Shown here: piece by piece, positions 52,669-61,136 of the stretch
Numbering within the stretch: the first letter of the stretch is position 1
Layout of the letters: every line of letters starts with the position of its first letter
Source: JAUVKT01 sp964634565
GTDB lineage: Bacteria > Bacteroidota > Bacteroidia > Bacteroidales > VadinHA17
Direction: 5' to 3'
Assembly: GCA_964634565.1 (NCBI GenBank)
Contig: CAZWLP010000003.1
Span: 1 to 64,000, forward strand
DNA length: 64,000 bases
Translations under genes and position numbers: made by a program
Notes under the pieces: generated by a model
Database searches by the model: none
The model's input: only the letters and a program-made list of their open reading frames with translations
Told to the model about the DNA's origin: nothing

Positions 52669-53040
52669 TTAATTTTCGATTAAACGATTTTGATTACGAA
52701 TTTTTTTTATTGAACCAGAAACTATAAGTCCGATTCCTACCAGAATAATTGCTCCGGGCCAGTAGAAGTTATCTACGAAATCAGGAATTTCAATATCCAG
52801 TAAGGGAAGCAGAAAATAGGTTCCTACAGCGAAAAGAATCAGGGCCTCACCTACTTTACCGTTAAACAGTGAAACAAGCCCTATAAAAAGAAGAAGCATT
52901 TGCCACCTGATGTAATCAGAAGGCTCTCCCAGATGAAGGAGGTCTATCATTATTACCCCCATCAGCAGACCAAAGGCAATAAGGAATGATCCGATGCCCC
53001 AAAGCGGATTAAAATTCTTATTATGTCTATCGTTTTTCAT
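52669..53040 (-). CDS. Small LiaI/LiaF-like transmembrane protein
   Basis: 123 residues from the ATG at 53038-53040 (an upstream TTG is less likely): MKNDRHNKNFNPLWGIGSF, then four hydrophobic helices including the FLIAFGLLMGVIMIDLLHL and FYWPGAIILVGIGLIVSG segments. It has the same transmembrane module as its neighbour but no beta domain. First gene of the LiaF/LytS/LytTR operon; nine bases separate it from the next gene. A minus-strand TATTTTTG box lies 25 bases upstream. Confidence 0.8.
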   Translation of the reverse strand: MKNDRHNKNFNPLWGIGSFLIAFGLLMGVIMIDLLHLGEPSDYIRWQMLLLFIGLVSLFNGKVGEALILFAVGTYFLLPLLDIEIPDFVDNFYWPGAIILVGIGLIVSGSIKKIRNQNRLIEN

Positions 53041-53064
53041 TATAGGTTTTTTTGTTTGATAATT

Positions 53065-53072
53065 CAAAAATA
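53065..53072 (-). promoter_or_regulatory. Candidate -7 promoter element for the LiaF/LytS/LytTR operon
   Basis: TATTTTTG on the minus strand (TAnnTTTG), 25 bases before the ATG at 53040. No matching -33 box was seen. Confidence 0.4.
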
Positions 53073-53250
53073 GCCCGTAAACATAGATGTAATTATAGAA
53101 AATCGGTAGAAGGCCATTTTAAATCGGTAAACAACGATTCTACAAAAAGTATGGACATTATGGTATATACTTTTATCTTTGTGCTGAAAATCAAGATTTA
53201 AAGAGGTGTATCTTTTTCCCTCTACATTTTCATAATTGAATAAGCTTTTA

Positions 53251-53258
53251 TATTTTTG
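53251..53258 (+). promoter_or_regulatory. Candidate -7 promoter element for the DUF177-rpmF-plsX-fabH operon
   Basis: TATTTTTG followed by C (TAnnTTTGC), 20 bases before the DUF177 start. A second candidate TATCTTTG lies at 53174-53181. Confidence 0.45.
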
Positions 53259-53277
53259 CACACCAATTTTGACAGAC

Positions 53278-53805
53278 ATGTCCGGTTTATATGATATACC
53301 CCTGTCAGGTCTGAAGGAAGGAAGTCATTTATATGATTTTGATATTGACAGGGATTTTTTTGGGTCTTACGACAGGAGCGAGATAAAGGAATGTGATATT
53401 AAGATCAGGGCGATCCTGGTTAAGAGGTCTGCGCATATGGAACTTACAATTGCGATCGGGGGCAGAGTAATGATAGCATGCGACAGGTGTCTGGAGGATT
53501 ATTGGCAGGAGATTGAAAGTAAGGATACACTGCTGATTAAATATGGAGATCAGTGGGAAGAAGTTGATGACGAGGTAGTGATGATCCCTTATGGTGAAAA
53601 TAGTTTTGAGCTGAGCCAGTTTATTTATGAGTTTGCTCATCTTGCTTTACCGATGCAGAGGATCCATCCTGATAACAAAAACGGGGAAAGCAGTTGCGAC
53701 CCCATAATGATGGAAAAGCTTAATGAGCATTTACCGGAACGAGATGATAATATAGATCCAAGGTGGAAAGAGCTTGGGAAACTTAAAGATGGTTTAAAAA
53801 ATTAA
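53278..53805 (+). CDS. DUF177 (YceD) protein linked to ribosomal protein L32 and lipid synthesis
   Basis: 175 residues, DUF177/YceD family, which regularly precedes rpmF and is implicated in rRNA processing or lipid/ribosome coordination. The conserved CDRCLEDYWQEI segment carries the CxxC pair, and the C-terminal part has WKELGKLKDGL. I place the start at MSGLYDIPLSGL (ATG at 53278) rather than an upstream TTG. Twelve bases separate it from rpmF. Confidence 0.88.
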   Translation: MSGLYDIPLSGLKEGSHLYDFDIDRDFFGSYDRSEIKECDIKIRAILVKRSAHMELTIAIGGRVMIACDRCLEDYWQEIESKDTLLIKYGDQWEEVDDEVVMIPYGENSFELSQFIYEFAHLALPMQRIHPDNKNGESSCDPIMMEKLNEHLPERDDNIDPRWKELGKLKDGLKN

Positions 53806-53816
53806 TTATAGCAGAA

Positions 53817-54002
53817 ATGGCACATCCAAAAAGAAAAACATCAAAGCAGAGGAGAGATAAACGCAGAACGCATTATAAGGCAACTGCACCTACAGTATCC
53901 AGCTGCTCGAACTGTGGAGCAACAGTTCAATATCACAGAGTTTGTCCTGAATGTGGTTATTATAAGGGTAAGCTGGCAATAGAGAAAGAGGTATCGGCCT
54001 AA
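53817..54002 (+). CDS. rpmF: 50S ribosomal protein L32
   Basis: 61 residues starting MAHPKRKTSKQRRDKRRTHY, the invariant L32 basic head, followed by a zinc ribbon CSNCGATVQYHRVCPECGYY with two CxxC pairs retained. It is the zinc-binding form. Followed by plsX 17 bases later, a gene pair conserved across many bacteria. Confidence 0.98.
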   Translation: MAHPKRKTSKQRRDKRRTHYKATAPTVSSCSNCGATVQYHRVCPECGYYKGKLAIEKEVSA

Positions 54003-54018
54003 ATCGTAAATCTATCTT

Positions 54019-54957
54019 ATGAGAATAGGGCTTGATGTAATGGGAGGAGATTTTGCTCCCGGAGCTGTTCTCGAGGGTGCTTTTGATGCGCTTGAATATC
54101 TTTCGGCCGGAGAGAAAATAGTTCTTGTTGGTGATAAATCTCAGATCTTACGAAGACTGGATTCTGAAGGAATAGACGGCAGTATTTTTGATATTCTTCC
54201 TTCGAGCGAGGTTATTGGTATGGGAGAGCACCCGGCAAGGTCGTTTGCCCAGAAGAAAGATTCAAGTATCTCTGTTGGTTTCAGAGCTCTGAAAAGCGGC
54301 GATATTGACGGATTCTGCAGTGCTGGTAACACAGGGGCAATGCTTGTTGCAGCCAGTTATACCGTGAATGTTATTCCCGGTGTTTTCAGACCGGCTCTTG
54401 TAGCATTACTTCCCTCTACCGATAATCGGCAATCAGTTATCCTTGATGTAGGATTAAATCCAGATAGCAAACCTGACGTTTTGCTTCAGTACTCACGACT
54501 GGGATCGATATATGCAAAATATGTATTAAATATTCCAAATCCGAGCGTGGGCTTGCTTAATATTGGTGAAGAAGAAACCAAGGGATCCCTGGCAGTGAAA
54601 TCGGCTTATGAGCTGATAAAAGATAATCAGGCTGTTAATTTCGCAGGTAATCTGGAGGCGAACTCACTGTTTACCGCCGACATGACCGATGTGATTGTTT
54701 GTGATGGTTTTACCGGGAATATTGTAATAAAACAGGCTGAGGCTTTTTATGATATTTTTAAGCAAAGGGGTTATAAGGATGATTTTTTTGATAAACTTGA
54801 TTTTGAAAATATTGGTGGTACACCTATTGTTGGTATTAATGCAAATGTTGTGATAGGTCATGGTGTTTCAAAAAGAAAAGCAATTATGAATATGATTCTG
54901 CAGACAAGAGATGTTATTAAGGCTGATCTGGCGCAGAAAATAATCGAAGAATTATAA
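54019..54957 (+). CDS. plsX: Phosphate acyltransferase PlsX
   Basis: Makes acyl-phosphate from acyl-ACP for phosphatidic acid synthesis. The 312 residues start MRIGLDVMGGDFAPGAVLEGA with the PlsX glycine loop and contain SSISVGFRALKSGDIDGFCSAGNTGAML, LDVGLNPDSKPDVLLQYSRLGSIYA and VVCDGFTGNIVIK-type segments (IVCDGFTGNIVIKQAEA). Between rpmF and fabH, two bases before the latter. Confidence 0.97.
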   Translation: MRIGLDVMGGDFAPGAVLEGAFDALEYLSAGEKIVLVGDKSQILRRLDSEGIDGSIFDILPSSEVIGMGEHPARSFAQKKDSSISVGFRALKSGDIDGFCSAGNTGAMLVAASYTVNVIPGVFRPALVALLPSTDNRQSVILDVGLNPDSKPDVLLQYSRLGSIYAKYVLNIPNPSVGLLNIGEEETKGSLAVKSAYELIKDNQAVNFAGNLEANSLFTADMTDVIVCDGFTGNIVIKQAEAFYDIFKQRGYKDDFFDKLDFENIGGTPIVGINANVVIGHGVSKRKAIMNMILQTRDVIKADLAQKIIEEL

Positions 54958-54959
54958 TT

Positions 54960-55958
54960 ATGGAAAAAATTACAGCAGCTATAAGTGGCATCTATGCCTG
55001 GGTGCCTGAATATCGTCTTGATAATCACGAGCTGGCAACAATGGTCGACACCTCTGATGAGTGGATAATGCAGCGTGTTGGTATTAAGGAGAGAAGAATT
55101 CTTAAGGGAGAAAACCAGGGTACATCAGTAATGGGGGCAAATGCAGTAAGGGGATTACTGGAAAAAACAGGAACATCTCCCGACGAGATTGATTTGCTTA
55201 TATGTGCTACGGTAACTCCTGATATGTTTTTCCCTGCAACAGCTAATATAATTAGCGATAAGGTGGGAATTAAGAACGCATTTAGTTTTGATTTAAATGC
55301 TGCCTGCTCAGGCTTTCTCTTTGCCTTACAGACAGCAGCAAACTATATTGAAACCGGGAGATATAAGAAGGTAGTACTTGTTGGAGCAGATAAAATGTCC
55401 AGTATTACTGATTATACCGACAGAACAACGTGTCCTCTTTTCGGTGATGCAGCAGGTGCTGTGTTACTTGAGCCCTCTGTCGATGAAACCGGTATAAAGG
55501 ACTATTTGTTCCGCACAGATGGAAGTGGCAGACATCACCTTTATATGAAAGCCGGTGGTTCCGAACGCCCTTCCACTTACGAAACAATAGATGCAAAAGA
55601 ACATTATATCTTCCAGGAAGGCCAGACAGTATTTAAGTTTGCTGTATCCAGAATGGCGGATATTGCAGTTGAGATAATGGAAAAAAATAATCTTACGGCA
55701 GACGATATATCATGGCTTGTTCCTCACCAGGCAAACCTTAGAATAATTGATGCAACAGGAAGAAGAATGGGGCTTCCGCCCGAGAAGGTAATGGTAAATA
55801 TACAGAACTATGGTAATACAACCGCCGCTACCATACCCCTATGCCTCAGGGACTATGAAAAACAATTAAAGAAAGGCGACAATATTATTCTCGCGGCATT
55901 TGGCGGTGGATTTACATGGGGGTCAATCTGGGTTAAGTGGGCCTATGACTCTAAATAA
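54960..55958 (+). CDS. fabH: Beta-ketoacyl-ACP synthase III
   Basis: Initiates fatty acid synthesis by condensing acyl-CoA with malonyl-ACP. The 332 residues have the Cys-His-Asn triad: C116 in DLNAACSGFLFAL, His in WLVPHQANLRI and Asn in QNYGNTTAATIPL, plus TSDEWIMQRVGIKERR. Start ATG directly after the plsX stop. An inverted repeat (CTCTAAATAA / TTATTTAAGAG, 55949-55971) covers its stop codon and may end or weaken transcription before the bactofilin gene. Confidence 0.97.
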   Translation: MEKITAAISGIYAWVPEYRLDNHELATMVDTSDEWIMQRVGIKERRILKGENQGTSVMGANAVRGLLEKTGTSPDEIDLLICATVTPDMFFPATANIISDKVGIKNAFSFDLNAACSGFLFALQTAANYIETGRYKKVVLVGADKMSSITDYTDRTTCPLFGDAAGAVLLEPSVDETGIKDYLFRTDGSGRHHLYMKAGGSERPSTYETIDAKEHYIFQEGQTVFKFAVSRMADIAVEIMEKNNLTADDISWLVPHQANLRIIDATGRRMGLPPEKVMVNIQNYGNTTAATIPLCLRDYEKQLKKGDNIILAAFGGGFTWGSIWVKWAYDSK

Positions 55959-55971
55959 CATTATTTAAGAG
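55949..55971 (+). terminator. Possible weak hairpin after fabH
   Basis: CTCTAAATAA pairs with TTATTTAAGAG around a two-base CA with one bulged base. There is no T-run and the stem is AT-rich, so termination is doubtful. Confidence 0.3.
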
Positions 55972-55991
55972 ATCTATTAAACAATAGTTTC

Positions 55992-55999
55992 TATCTTTG
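55992..55999 (+). promoter_or_regulatory. Candidate -7 promoter element for the bactofilin-ATP synthase operon
   Basis: TATCTTTG matches TAnnTTTG, 31 bases before the bactofilin ATG, just after the hairpin at the end of fabH. No -33 box was found. Confidence 0.45.
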
Positions 56000-56030
56000 A
56001 GAGTTATCTTTTTAAAACAAATGAGGAAAT

Positions 56031-56435
56031 ATGGCAAAGGTTAATGACACTGAAAACTCAACAATCAACCTGATCAGTAATGGAACTGAGATTACCGGAG
56101 ATATCAGATCACAGGGAGATATCAGGATTGATGGAGTACTTATTGGGAACCTTTCAACAAAGGGGAAAGTAGTAATAGGTAATACCGGGAAAGTAAAAGG
56201 GGAGGTTGTTTGTAAAAACTCTGAAGTCTCGGGAGAGATTGAGGGTAAAATAAATGTTAGCCAGCTTCTTACACTGAAGATTTCATCTGCTATTAATGGT
56301 GATATTATTACAAATAAGCTGTCTATTGAACCCGGAGCCAGGTTTACAGGTAACTGTAATATGAGTGATGGAAATGAACTCAAATCCGCAACAGCAAAAC
56401 AAGCAGAACAAAAAGAAGAAATCAAGCAAGACTGA
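56031..56435 (+). CDS. Bactofilin (polymer-forming cytoskeletal protein)
   Basis: 134 residues with the bactofilin beta-helix core: INLISNGTEITGDIRSQGDIRIDGVLIGNLSTKGKVVIGNTGKVKGEVVCKNSEVSGEIEGKI, a string of short GxI/GxV turns, then a low-complexity tail rich in Lys, Glu, Gln. Such proteins form nucleotide-free filaments at the membrane. First gene of the ATP synthase operon; its last 62 bases overlap the start of the atpZ-like gene in another frame. Confidence 0.9.
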   Translation: MAKVNDTENSTINLISNGTEITGDIRSQGDIRIDGVLIGNLSTKGKVVIGNTGKVKGEVVCKNSEVSGEIEGKINVSQLLTLKISSAINGDIITNKLSIEPGARFTGNCNMSDGNELKSATAKQAEQKEEIKQD

Positions 56436-56631
56436 TGACCCCATAAAGAGCTATGCCCGATATACAGGCATTGCTATACAGATGGTGGTTATTATTGTTG
56501 TTATGACATTTGCCGGGGTTAAGCTTGATTCAAGACGGGCTTCTGACACCCCGGTTTTTACGTTGATTCTTTCGCTGCTGGGTGTTTTCGCGGCGATTTA
56601 TGTTGCTATAAAAGATTTTATTAAGAAATAG
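56374..56631 (+). CDS. AtpZ/AtpI-family protein overlapping the bactofilin gene
   Basis: 85 residues: a polar Gln/Lys-rich head (MNSNPQQQNKQNKKKKSSK), DDPIKSYARYTGIAIQMVVIIVVMTFAGVKLD (helix 1 with the AtpZ-type YxxxGxxxQM start) and a second helix FTLILSLLGVFAAIYVAIKDF. AtpZ/AtpI help F-type ATPase assembly or Mg uptake. I choose the ATG at 56374; GTG 56365 and ATG 56368 are alternatives. The head is encoded within the end of the bactofilin gene. Confidence 0.82.
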   Translation: MNSNPQQQNKQNKKKKSSKTDDPIKSYARYTGIAIQMVVIIVVMTFAGVKLDSRRASDTPVFTLILSLLGVFAAIYVAIKDFIKK

Positions 56632-56636
56632 AAAGA

Positions 56637-57026
56637 GTGATAATACTGTTTAAAAGATTGCTAAACAATACTATCCTTTCCCTGTCTCTCTTACTGGCAG
56701 GATTGATAATTAATAATCTTTTTCCGGGCACAGTGGAAAAGTCGTCGTTGCTTATTCTTGTAATCTTATTTTTTATCCTCTCAAATATTGTACTTAGCAT
56801 TACTTTCTTCGGTTCAAAAAAGAATCCAGAGACCCAGGTGCTTTTTAATTTTGGCGCGATAGGAGTGAAATTTGTTCTTGCCGCTATTATTGCCCTTCTC
56901 TATTTTGAAGCCTTTAAAAAATCTGGATTGAATAACATCCTATTATTTTTTGTGCTATATTTGGTGTTCACGATTTACCTGATGGTTATAATCGTTAAGG
57001 GGCTGAATACCAGAACAATAAAATGA
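56637..57026 (+). CDS. Small membrane protein of the ATP synthase operon (AtpI-like position)
   Basis: 129 residues, four hydrophobic helices (ILSLSLLLAGLIINNLF, SLLILVILFFILSNIVLSITFF, GAIGVKFVLAAIIALLYF, LLFFVLYLVFTIYLMVIIVK). It starts with GTG at 56637, five bases after atpZ. Its stop overlaps the atpB ATG (ATGA). The topology and place match the AtpI/uncI-type protein often found before subunit a. I recognise no diagnostic motif, so the function is by context. Confidence 0.7.
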   Translation: MIILFKRLLNNTILSLSLLLAGLIINNLFPGTVEKSSLLILVILFFILSNIVLSITFFGSKKNPETQVLFNFGAIGVKFVLAAIIALLYFEAFKKSGLNNILLFFVLYLVFTIYLMVIIVKGLNTRTIK

Positions 57027-58126
57027 GTTTAACTTTGAAAATAAAATCATTTATTAGTATGTTTTTTGCCATATTGGCACTTGTGTTTATTCTCCCTGTA
57101 TCAAGCTTTGCACAGGAGCATAAGCCTGAAGACCAGCATAATAATAGTGAAGAAGTACATTCTGGAGACGAAAAGTTTGATGCCGGGACTTATATCCTGG
57201 ATCATATTGCTGACTCTCATGAGTGGCATATCTATACAGATAAACATGGCCATCATGTAAGCGTTTACCTTCCGGTAATTCTTTATACAAAAGATAAGGG
57301 GCTTTCACTATTTTCGTCAAAAAAGCTGGCTCATGGTAATTCTTATGATGGCTTCTTAATAGTAGAAGAGGGAGAGCTAAAAGGCAGGATAGCAGAAGTT
57401 AATGAAGATGGTCATATAATTGAAGGAAAGCTGCCACTCGATCTGTCTGTAACAAAGAATATTACAGCAATGCTTATATCGGCCGTAATATTGCTCTGGC
57501 TGTTTGTATCGCTTGCAAGATCATATAAAAGAACCGGGGTTAGTAAGCCAAAAGGAATACAGGGTTTTCTTGAACCTGTGGTGCTTTTTGTCAGGGATGA
57601 TATTGCTGTTCCCAATATAGGGGAGGAAAGATATGAGAAATATATGCCCTATCTTCTTACGGTTTTTTTCTTTATTCTAATTAATAATCTGATGGGAATT
57701 ATTCCCATCCTCCCTGGAGGGGCGAATGTAACAGGCAATATTGCCGTAACTATGGTGCTGGCCCTGTTTACTTTCTTTATTACTCAGTTTAGTGGCAACA
57801 GGCAATACTGGGGTCATGTATTCAATACCCCCGGAGTACCATTCTGGTTAAGGCCAATTATGATCCCTGTTGAACTGATTGGTATCTTATCAAAACCATT
57901 TGCACTGATGGTTCGACTCTTTGCCAATATAACGGCCGGCCATATTATTGTGCTCAGTCTTGTTAGCCTTATATTTATTTTTAAATCTCTTGCAGTAGCA
58001 CCGGTGTCAATACTGTTTGTTTTATTTATGGATTGTATTGAAATATTGGTGGCCTTCCTGCAGGCATATGTTTTTACCTTATTATCAGCCCTGTTTATCG
58101 GGCTTGCAGTTCAGGAACATCATTAA
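57023..58126 (+). CDS. atpB: ATP synthase F0 subunit a
   Basis: 367-residue proton channel subunit. A cleavable-looking N-terminal signal (IKSFISMFFAILALVFILPVSSFAQ) and a His-rich extracytoplasmic head of about 120 residues precede the canonical subunit a core, as in other Bacteroidota. The essential Arg is in KPFALMVRLFANITAGHIIVL, and FLQAYVFTLLSALFIGLAVQEHH is the last helix. Start overlaps the upstream stop. Confidence 0.95.
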   Translation: MSLTLKIKSFISMFFAILALVFILPVSSFAQEHKPEDQHNNSEEVHSGDEKFDAGTYILDHIADSHEWHIYTDKHGHHVSVYLPVILYTKDKGLSLFSSKKLAHGNSYDGFLIVEEGELKGRIAEVNEDGHIIEGKLPLDLSVTKNITAMLISAVILLWLFVSLARSYKRTGVSKPKGIQGFLEPVVLFVRDDIAVPNIGEERYEKYMPYLLTVFFFILINNLMGIIPILPGGANVTGNIAVTMVLALFTFFITQFSGNRQYWGHVFNTPGVPFWLRPIMIPVELIGILSKPFALMVRLFANITAGHIIVLSLVSLIFIFKSLAVAPVSILFVLFMDCIEILVAFLQAYVFTLLSALFIGLAVQEHH

Positions 58127-58157
58127 ACTATATATTGTCAAATTAAACTTAATTATT

Positions 58158-58361
58158 ATGACAGGTACATTAGCAGCAGTTGGAGCGGGATTGGCAGTAA
58201 TCGGTGCCGGTCTTGGTATCGGACGAATCGGTGGACAGGCAATGGAGGCAATAGCCCGCCAGCCCGAGGCCGCAAATAAGATACAGACAGCTATGATTAT
58301 TTCGGCAGCACTTATTGAAGGGGTAGCCCTTTTCGCAGTTGTTGTGGCTCTTATTGCATAA
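58158..58361 (+). CDS. atpE: ATP synthase F0 subunit c
   Basis: 67-residue hairpin proteolipid: helix 1 AAVGAGLAVIGAGLGIGRIGG, loop ARQPEA, helix 2 MIISAALIEGVALFAVVVALIA with the ion-carrying Glu in ALIEGVA. The residue after that Glu is Gly and no Na+-type Gln/Ser ligand set is evident, so proton coupling is expected. ATG at 58158. A terminator-like hairpin follows the gene. Confidence 0.97.
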   Translation: MTGTLAAVGAGLAVIGAGLGIGRIGGQAMEAIARQPEAANKIQTAMIISAALIEGVALFAVVVALIA

Positions 58362-58370
58362 ACAGAACTT

Positions 58371-58406
58371 GAAGGATTGCAGCGGTTGGCTGCAATTCCT
58401 TCTTTT
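58371..58406 (+). terminator. Intercistronic hairpin between atpE and atpF
   Basis: GAAGGATTGCAGC (58371-58383) pairs with GCTGCAATTCCTTC (58389-58402), one bulged T, loop GGTTG, followed by TTTT. It resembles a leaky factor-independent terminator or mRNA-protecting stem, suited to producing more subunit c than subunit b. Confidence 0.65.
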
Positions 58407-58427
58407 AAAAAACAAAATTTGATTATT

Positions 58428-58940
58428 ATGATATTAGCAAATAGCCTGGCAACACCTGCCATAGGAACTATTTTCTGGACTACATTAATCTTCGGATTAC
58501 TTCTTGTGCTTTTAAGGGTGTTTGCCTGGAAGCCAATTATGGGTGCAATCAAGGAACGTGAAGATAGCATAAAAGGATCGCTGGAGGCCGCCGATGAAGC
58601 ACGCAGGGATATGGAAAGACTGCAGGCCGATAATGAGACAATAATAAAGGAGGCCAGGAAAGAAAGAGATGCACTTATGAAGGAAGCCCGTGACTCCAGG
58701 GATAAGATGATTGCAGAAGCAAAAAACCTGGCAAAGACTGAAGCAGACAAGATCGTTGAGAAGGCAAGAGAAGGTATTGAGAAGGAAAAATCTGCAGCTA
58801 TGGCAGAGATAAGAGACCAGGTGGCTGATTTGTCGGTTGATATAGCAGAAAAGATACTAAGGCTTAGTCTTAAAGACACTCCCGAACAGGATCGCCTTAT
58901 CGATAAGCTTCTTGATGATATTGATTTGAAAAAGAATTAA
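58428..58940 (+). CDS. atpF: ATP synthase F0 subunit b
   Basis: 170-residue peripheral stalk subunit: one N-terminal helix (IGTIFWTTLIFGLLLVLLRVFAW) then a long charged coiled coil (KPIMGAIKEREDSIKGSLEAADEARRDMERLQ and onward) ending near the delta-contact region. Start at MILANSLATP (ATG 58428); an earlier in-frame codon lies in the hairpin. Seven bases before atpH. Confidence 0.95.
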   Translation: MILANSLATPAIGTIFWTTLIFGLLLVLLRVFAWKPIMGAIKEREDSIKGSLEAADEARRDMERLQADNETIIKEARKERDALMKEARDSRDKMIAEAKNLAKTEADKIVEKAREGIEKEKSAAMAEIRDQVADLSVDIAEKILRLSLKDTPEQDRLIDKLLDDIDLKKN

Positions 58941-58947
58941 AATAGTA

Positions 58948-59487
58948 ATGAACGAGGGTAAAATATCAGTCAGGTATTCTAAAGCTTTATTTCTTTCAGC
59001 AAAAGATAAAGGACTTGTTGAGCAGGTAAGAAAGGATATGTTATACCTCCTTCAGCTTACCTCCCTGGAAGAGGTTAAAGAATTACTGATAAGTCCCGTA
59101 ATTGAAAATACTGTAAAAAAGAATGCCCTCGAAGCTTTATTACAAGACAAGATAGGTGAGTTGTCGATGAATATGGTAAGGCTGACGGTAAACAATAACA
59201 GGGATATGTTTCTTCCGGGTATTGCCAGGAGCTATATTAAGGCCGCCGATATATTTAACGGAGTTACAAAGGCTACATTAACAACAGCCTCAGATATCAG
59301 CGATGCGATTAAAAAGAAGATAGTTAAGCTTATAGAGGAAGGGCTTAAGACAAAGGTTGACCTGGAAGAGATTGTGGATCCGGGAATTACAGGAGGATTT
59401 ATGCTTAAGGTAGAAGATACCTTTATTGATGGCAGTGTTAACTCTCAATTGCGAAAAATAAAGAAAGAACTTAAAGAAGATTTATAA
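58948..59487 (+). CDS. atpH: ATP synthase F1 subunit delta
   Basis: 179 residues: KISVRYSKALFLSAKDKGLVEQVRKDM (N-terminal helical domain), LLISPVIENTVKKNALEALLQDKI, and the C-terminal signature VDPGITGGFMLKVEDTFIDGSVNSQLRKI, which is the conserved delta/OSCP end. Connects the b stalk to F1 alpha. Confidence 0.95.
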   Translation: MNEGKISVRYSKALFLSAKDKGLVEQVRKDMLYLLQLTSLEEVKELLISPVIENTVKKNALEALLQDKIGELSMNMVRLTVNNNRDMFLPGIARSYIKAADIFNGVTKATLTTASDISDAIKKKIVKLIEEGLKTKVDLEEIVDPGITGGFMLKVEDTFIDGSVNSQLRKIKKELKEDL

Positions 59488-59540
59488 ATATTAGTCTGGC
59501 AGTTATCTGACAGCCATTTTAAAAAGATATAGAACAATTT

Positions 59541-61121
59541 ATGGCAAGCATTAAACCAGCAGAAGTATCGGAGATACTAAAACAGCAACTAGAAGGCATT
59601 AAAACAGGAGCCTCGCTAGAAGAAGTAGGAACAGTACTTGAAGTAGGTGATGGGATAGCCCGTTTGTACGGATTATCAAATGTTCAGTCAAACGAGCTTA
59701 TTGAGTTCAATAATGGCGTTCAGGCTATAGTTCTGAACCTTGAGGAAGATAATGTAGGAGCCGTGCTTCTTGGCCCGTCAGTGGGAATTACAGAAGGCGA
59801 TATAGCAAAAAGAACGGGCAGGATTGCATCTATTAATGTTGGTGAAGGATTGCTTGGCCGGGTAGTGTCGCCAACAGGTGTTCCTCTCGATGGTAAAGGA
59901 CCCATTGAAGGTGAATTGTTCGAAATGCCTTTTGAAAGAAAGGCCCCCGGGGTTATATTCCGGCAGCCGGTTAAGCAGCCTCTGCAAACAGGATTAAAGC
60001 CAATCGATGCTATGATCCCTATCGGTCGCGGACAAAGAGAACTTATTATTGGTGACAGGCAAACAGGTAAGACAGCTATAGCCATCGATACAATTATTAA
60101 TCAGCGTCAGAACTATGAGAATGGCGAACCTGTATATTGTATCTATGTTGCTATTGGGCAAAAAGGATCGACCGTGGCTAATATTGCAGCCACACTTGAG
60201 GAACATGGAGCAATGGATTATACGGTGATTATTATGTCTACCGCCGCCGATCCTGCTGCCGCACAGTTTTATGCTCCTTTCGCTGGCGCAGCAATTGGTG
60301 AATTTTTCAGAGACACAGGCCGTGATGCTCTAATTGTATATGACGACCTTTCAAAACAGGCTGTATCGTACAGGGAGGTGTCTCTATTGCTTCGTCGTCC
60401 CCCCGGAAGGGAAGCTTATCCGGGCGATGTATTCTATCTTCACTCAAGACTGCTTGAGAGAGCGGCAAAGGTTATTGAATCGGACGATGTGGCAAGAAGC
60501 ATGAACGACCTGCCGGAATCTATCAGGGACATGGTAAAAGGAGGAGGCTCACTTACTGCCCTGCCAATAATTGAGACACAGGCAGGTGATGTTTCAGCTT
60601 ATATCCCAACCAACGTGATATCAATCACAGATGGTCAGATATTCCTTGAGTCCGACCTTTTTAATGCAGGCGTACGACCAGCAATTAATGTGGGTATTTC
60701 AGTATCGAGAGTTGGAGGAAATGCCCAGATAAAGGCTATGAAAAAGGTTGCAGGTACCCTTAAGGTCGACCAGGCCCAGTACAGGGAACTTGAAGCATTT
60801 GCAAAGTTTGGCTCGGACCTCGATGCTACAACCAAAGCAATGCTCGATAAGGGAGCCAAGAACGTTGAGATATTAAAGCAGGGACAGTATTCTCCAATAC
60901 CGGTAGAGAAACAGGTTGCAATTATTTACTGCGGCACAAAGGGCTTGCTTAAGAAAGTTCCGGTTAATAAGGTTAAGGATTTTGAAGAACAATTTATTGA
61001 ATATCTTGAGTTAAATCATAATGATGTACTTGTAACTCTGAAAAGCGGAGTAATAGATAATAGCGTTACAGATATTCTTGATAAGGTGGCTGCTGATATT
61101 TCGGCTGGACTCGAAGAGTAA
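59541..61121 (+). CDS. atpA: ATP synthase F1 subunit alpha
   Basis: 526-residue regulatory nucleotide-binding subunit: Walker A-like GDRQTGKTAIAIDTI, VYDDLSKQAVSYREVSLLLRRPPGREAYPGDVFYLHSRLLERAA, and the PVEKQVAIIYCGTKGLLKKVP C-terminal helix domain. All family motifs are intact. Fifty-three bases after atpH, longer than other spacings in the operon. Confidence 0.98.
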   Translation: MASIKPAEVSEILKQQLEGIKTGASLEEVGTVLEVGDGIARLYGLSNVQSNELIEFNNGVQAIVLNLEEDNVGAVLLGPSVGITEGDIAKRTGRIASINVGEGLLGRVVSPTGVPLDGKGPIEGELFEMPFERKAPGVIFRQPVKQPLQTGLKPIDAMIPIGRGQRELIIGDRQTGKTAIAIDTIINQRQNYENGEPVYCIYVAIGQKGSTVANIAATLEEHGAMDYTVIIMSTAADPAAAQFYAPFAGAAIGEFFRDTGRDALIVYDDLSKQAVSYREVSLLLRRPPGREAYPGDVFYLHSRLLERAAKVIESDDVARSMNDLPESIRDMVKGGGSLTALPIIETQAGDVSAYIPTNVISITDGQIFLESDLFNAGVRPAINVGISVSRVGGNAQIKAMKKVAGTLKVDQAQYRELEAFAKFGSDLDATTKAMLDKGAKNVEILKQGQYSPIPVEKQVAIIYCGTKGLLKKVPVNKVKDFEEQFIEYLELNHNDVLVTLKSGVIDNSVTDILDKVAADISAGLEE

Positions 61122-61136
61122 TATTTTTGATTGATT

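Noticed and set aside
55949..55971. Hairpin after fabH as a strong terminator
   Set aside because: AT-rich stem, no T-run; kept only as a weak possibility.
56012..56425. Minus-strand frame antisense to the bactofilin gene
   Set aside because: Shadow of the bactofilin repeat codons; no ribosome binding site or homology features.
58085..58879. Long minus-strand open frame (264 codons) antisense to atpE/atpF
   Set aside because: It is rich in Ser/Ala/Ile as expected from the antisense of charged coiled-coil codons, has no family features, and lies over clear ATP synthase genes.
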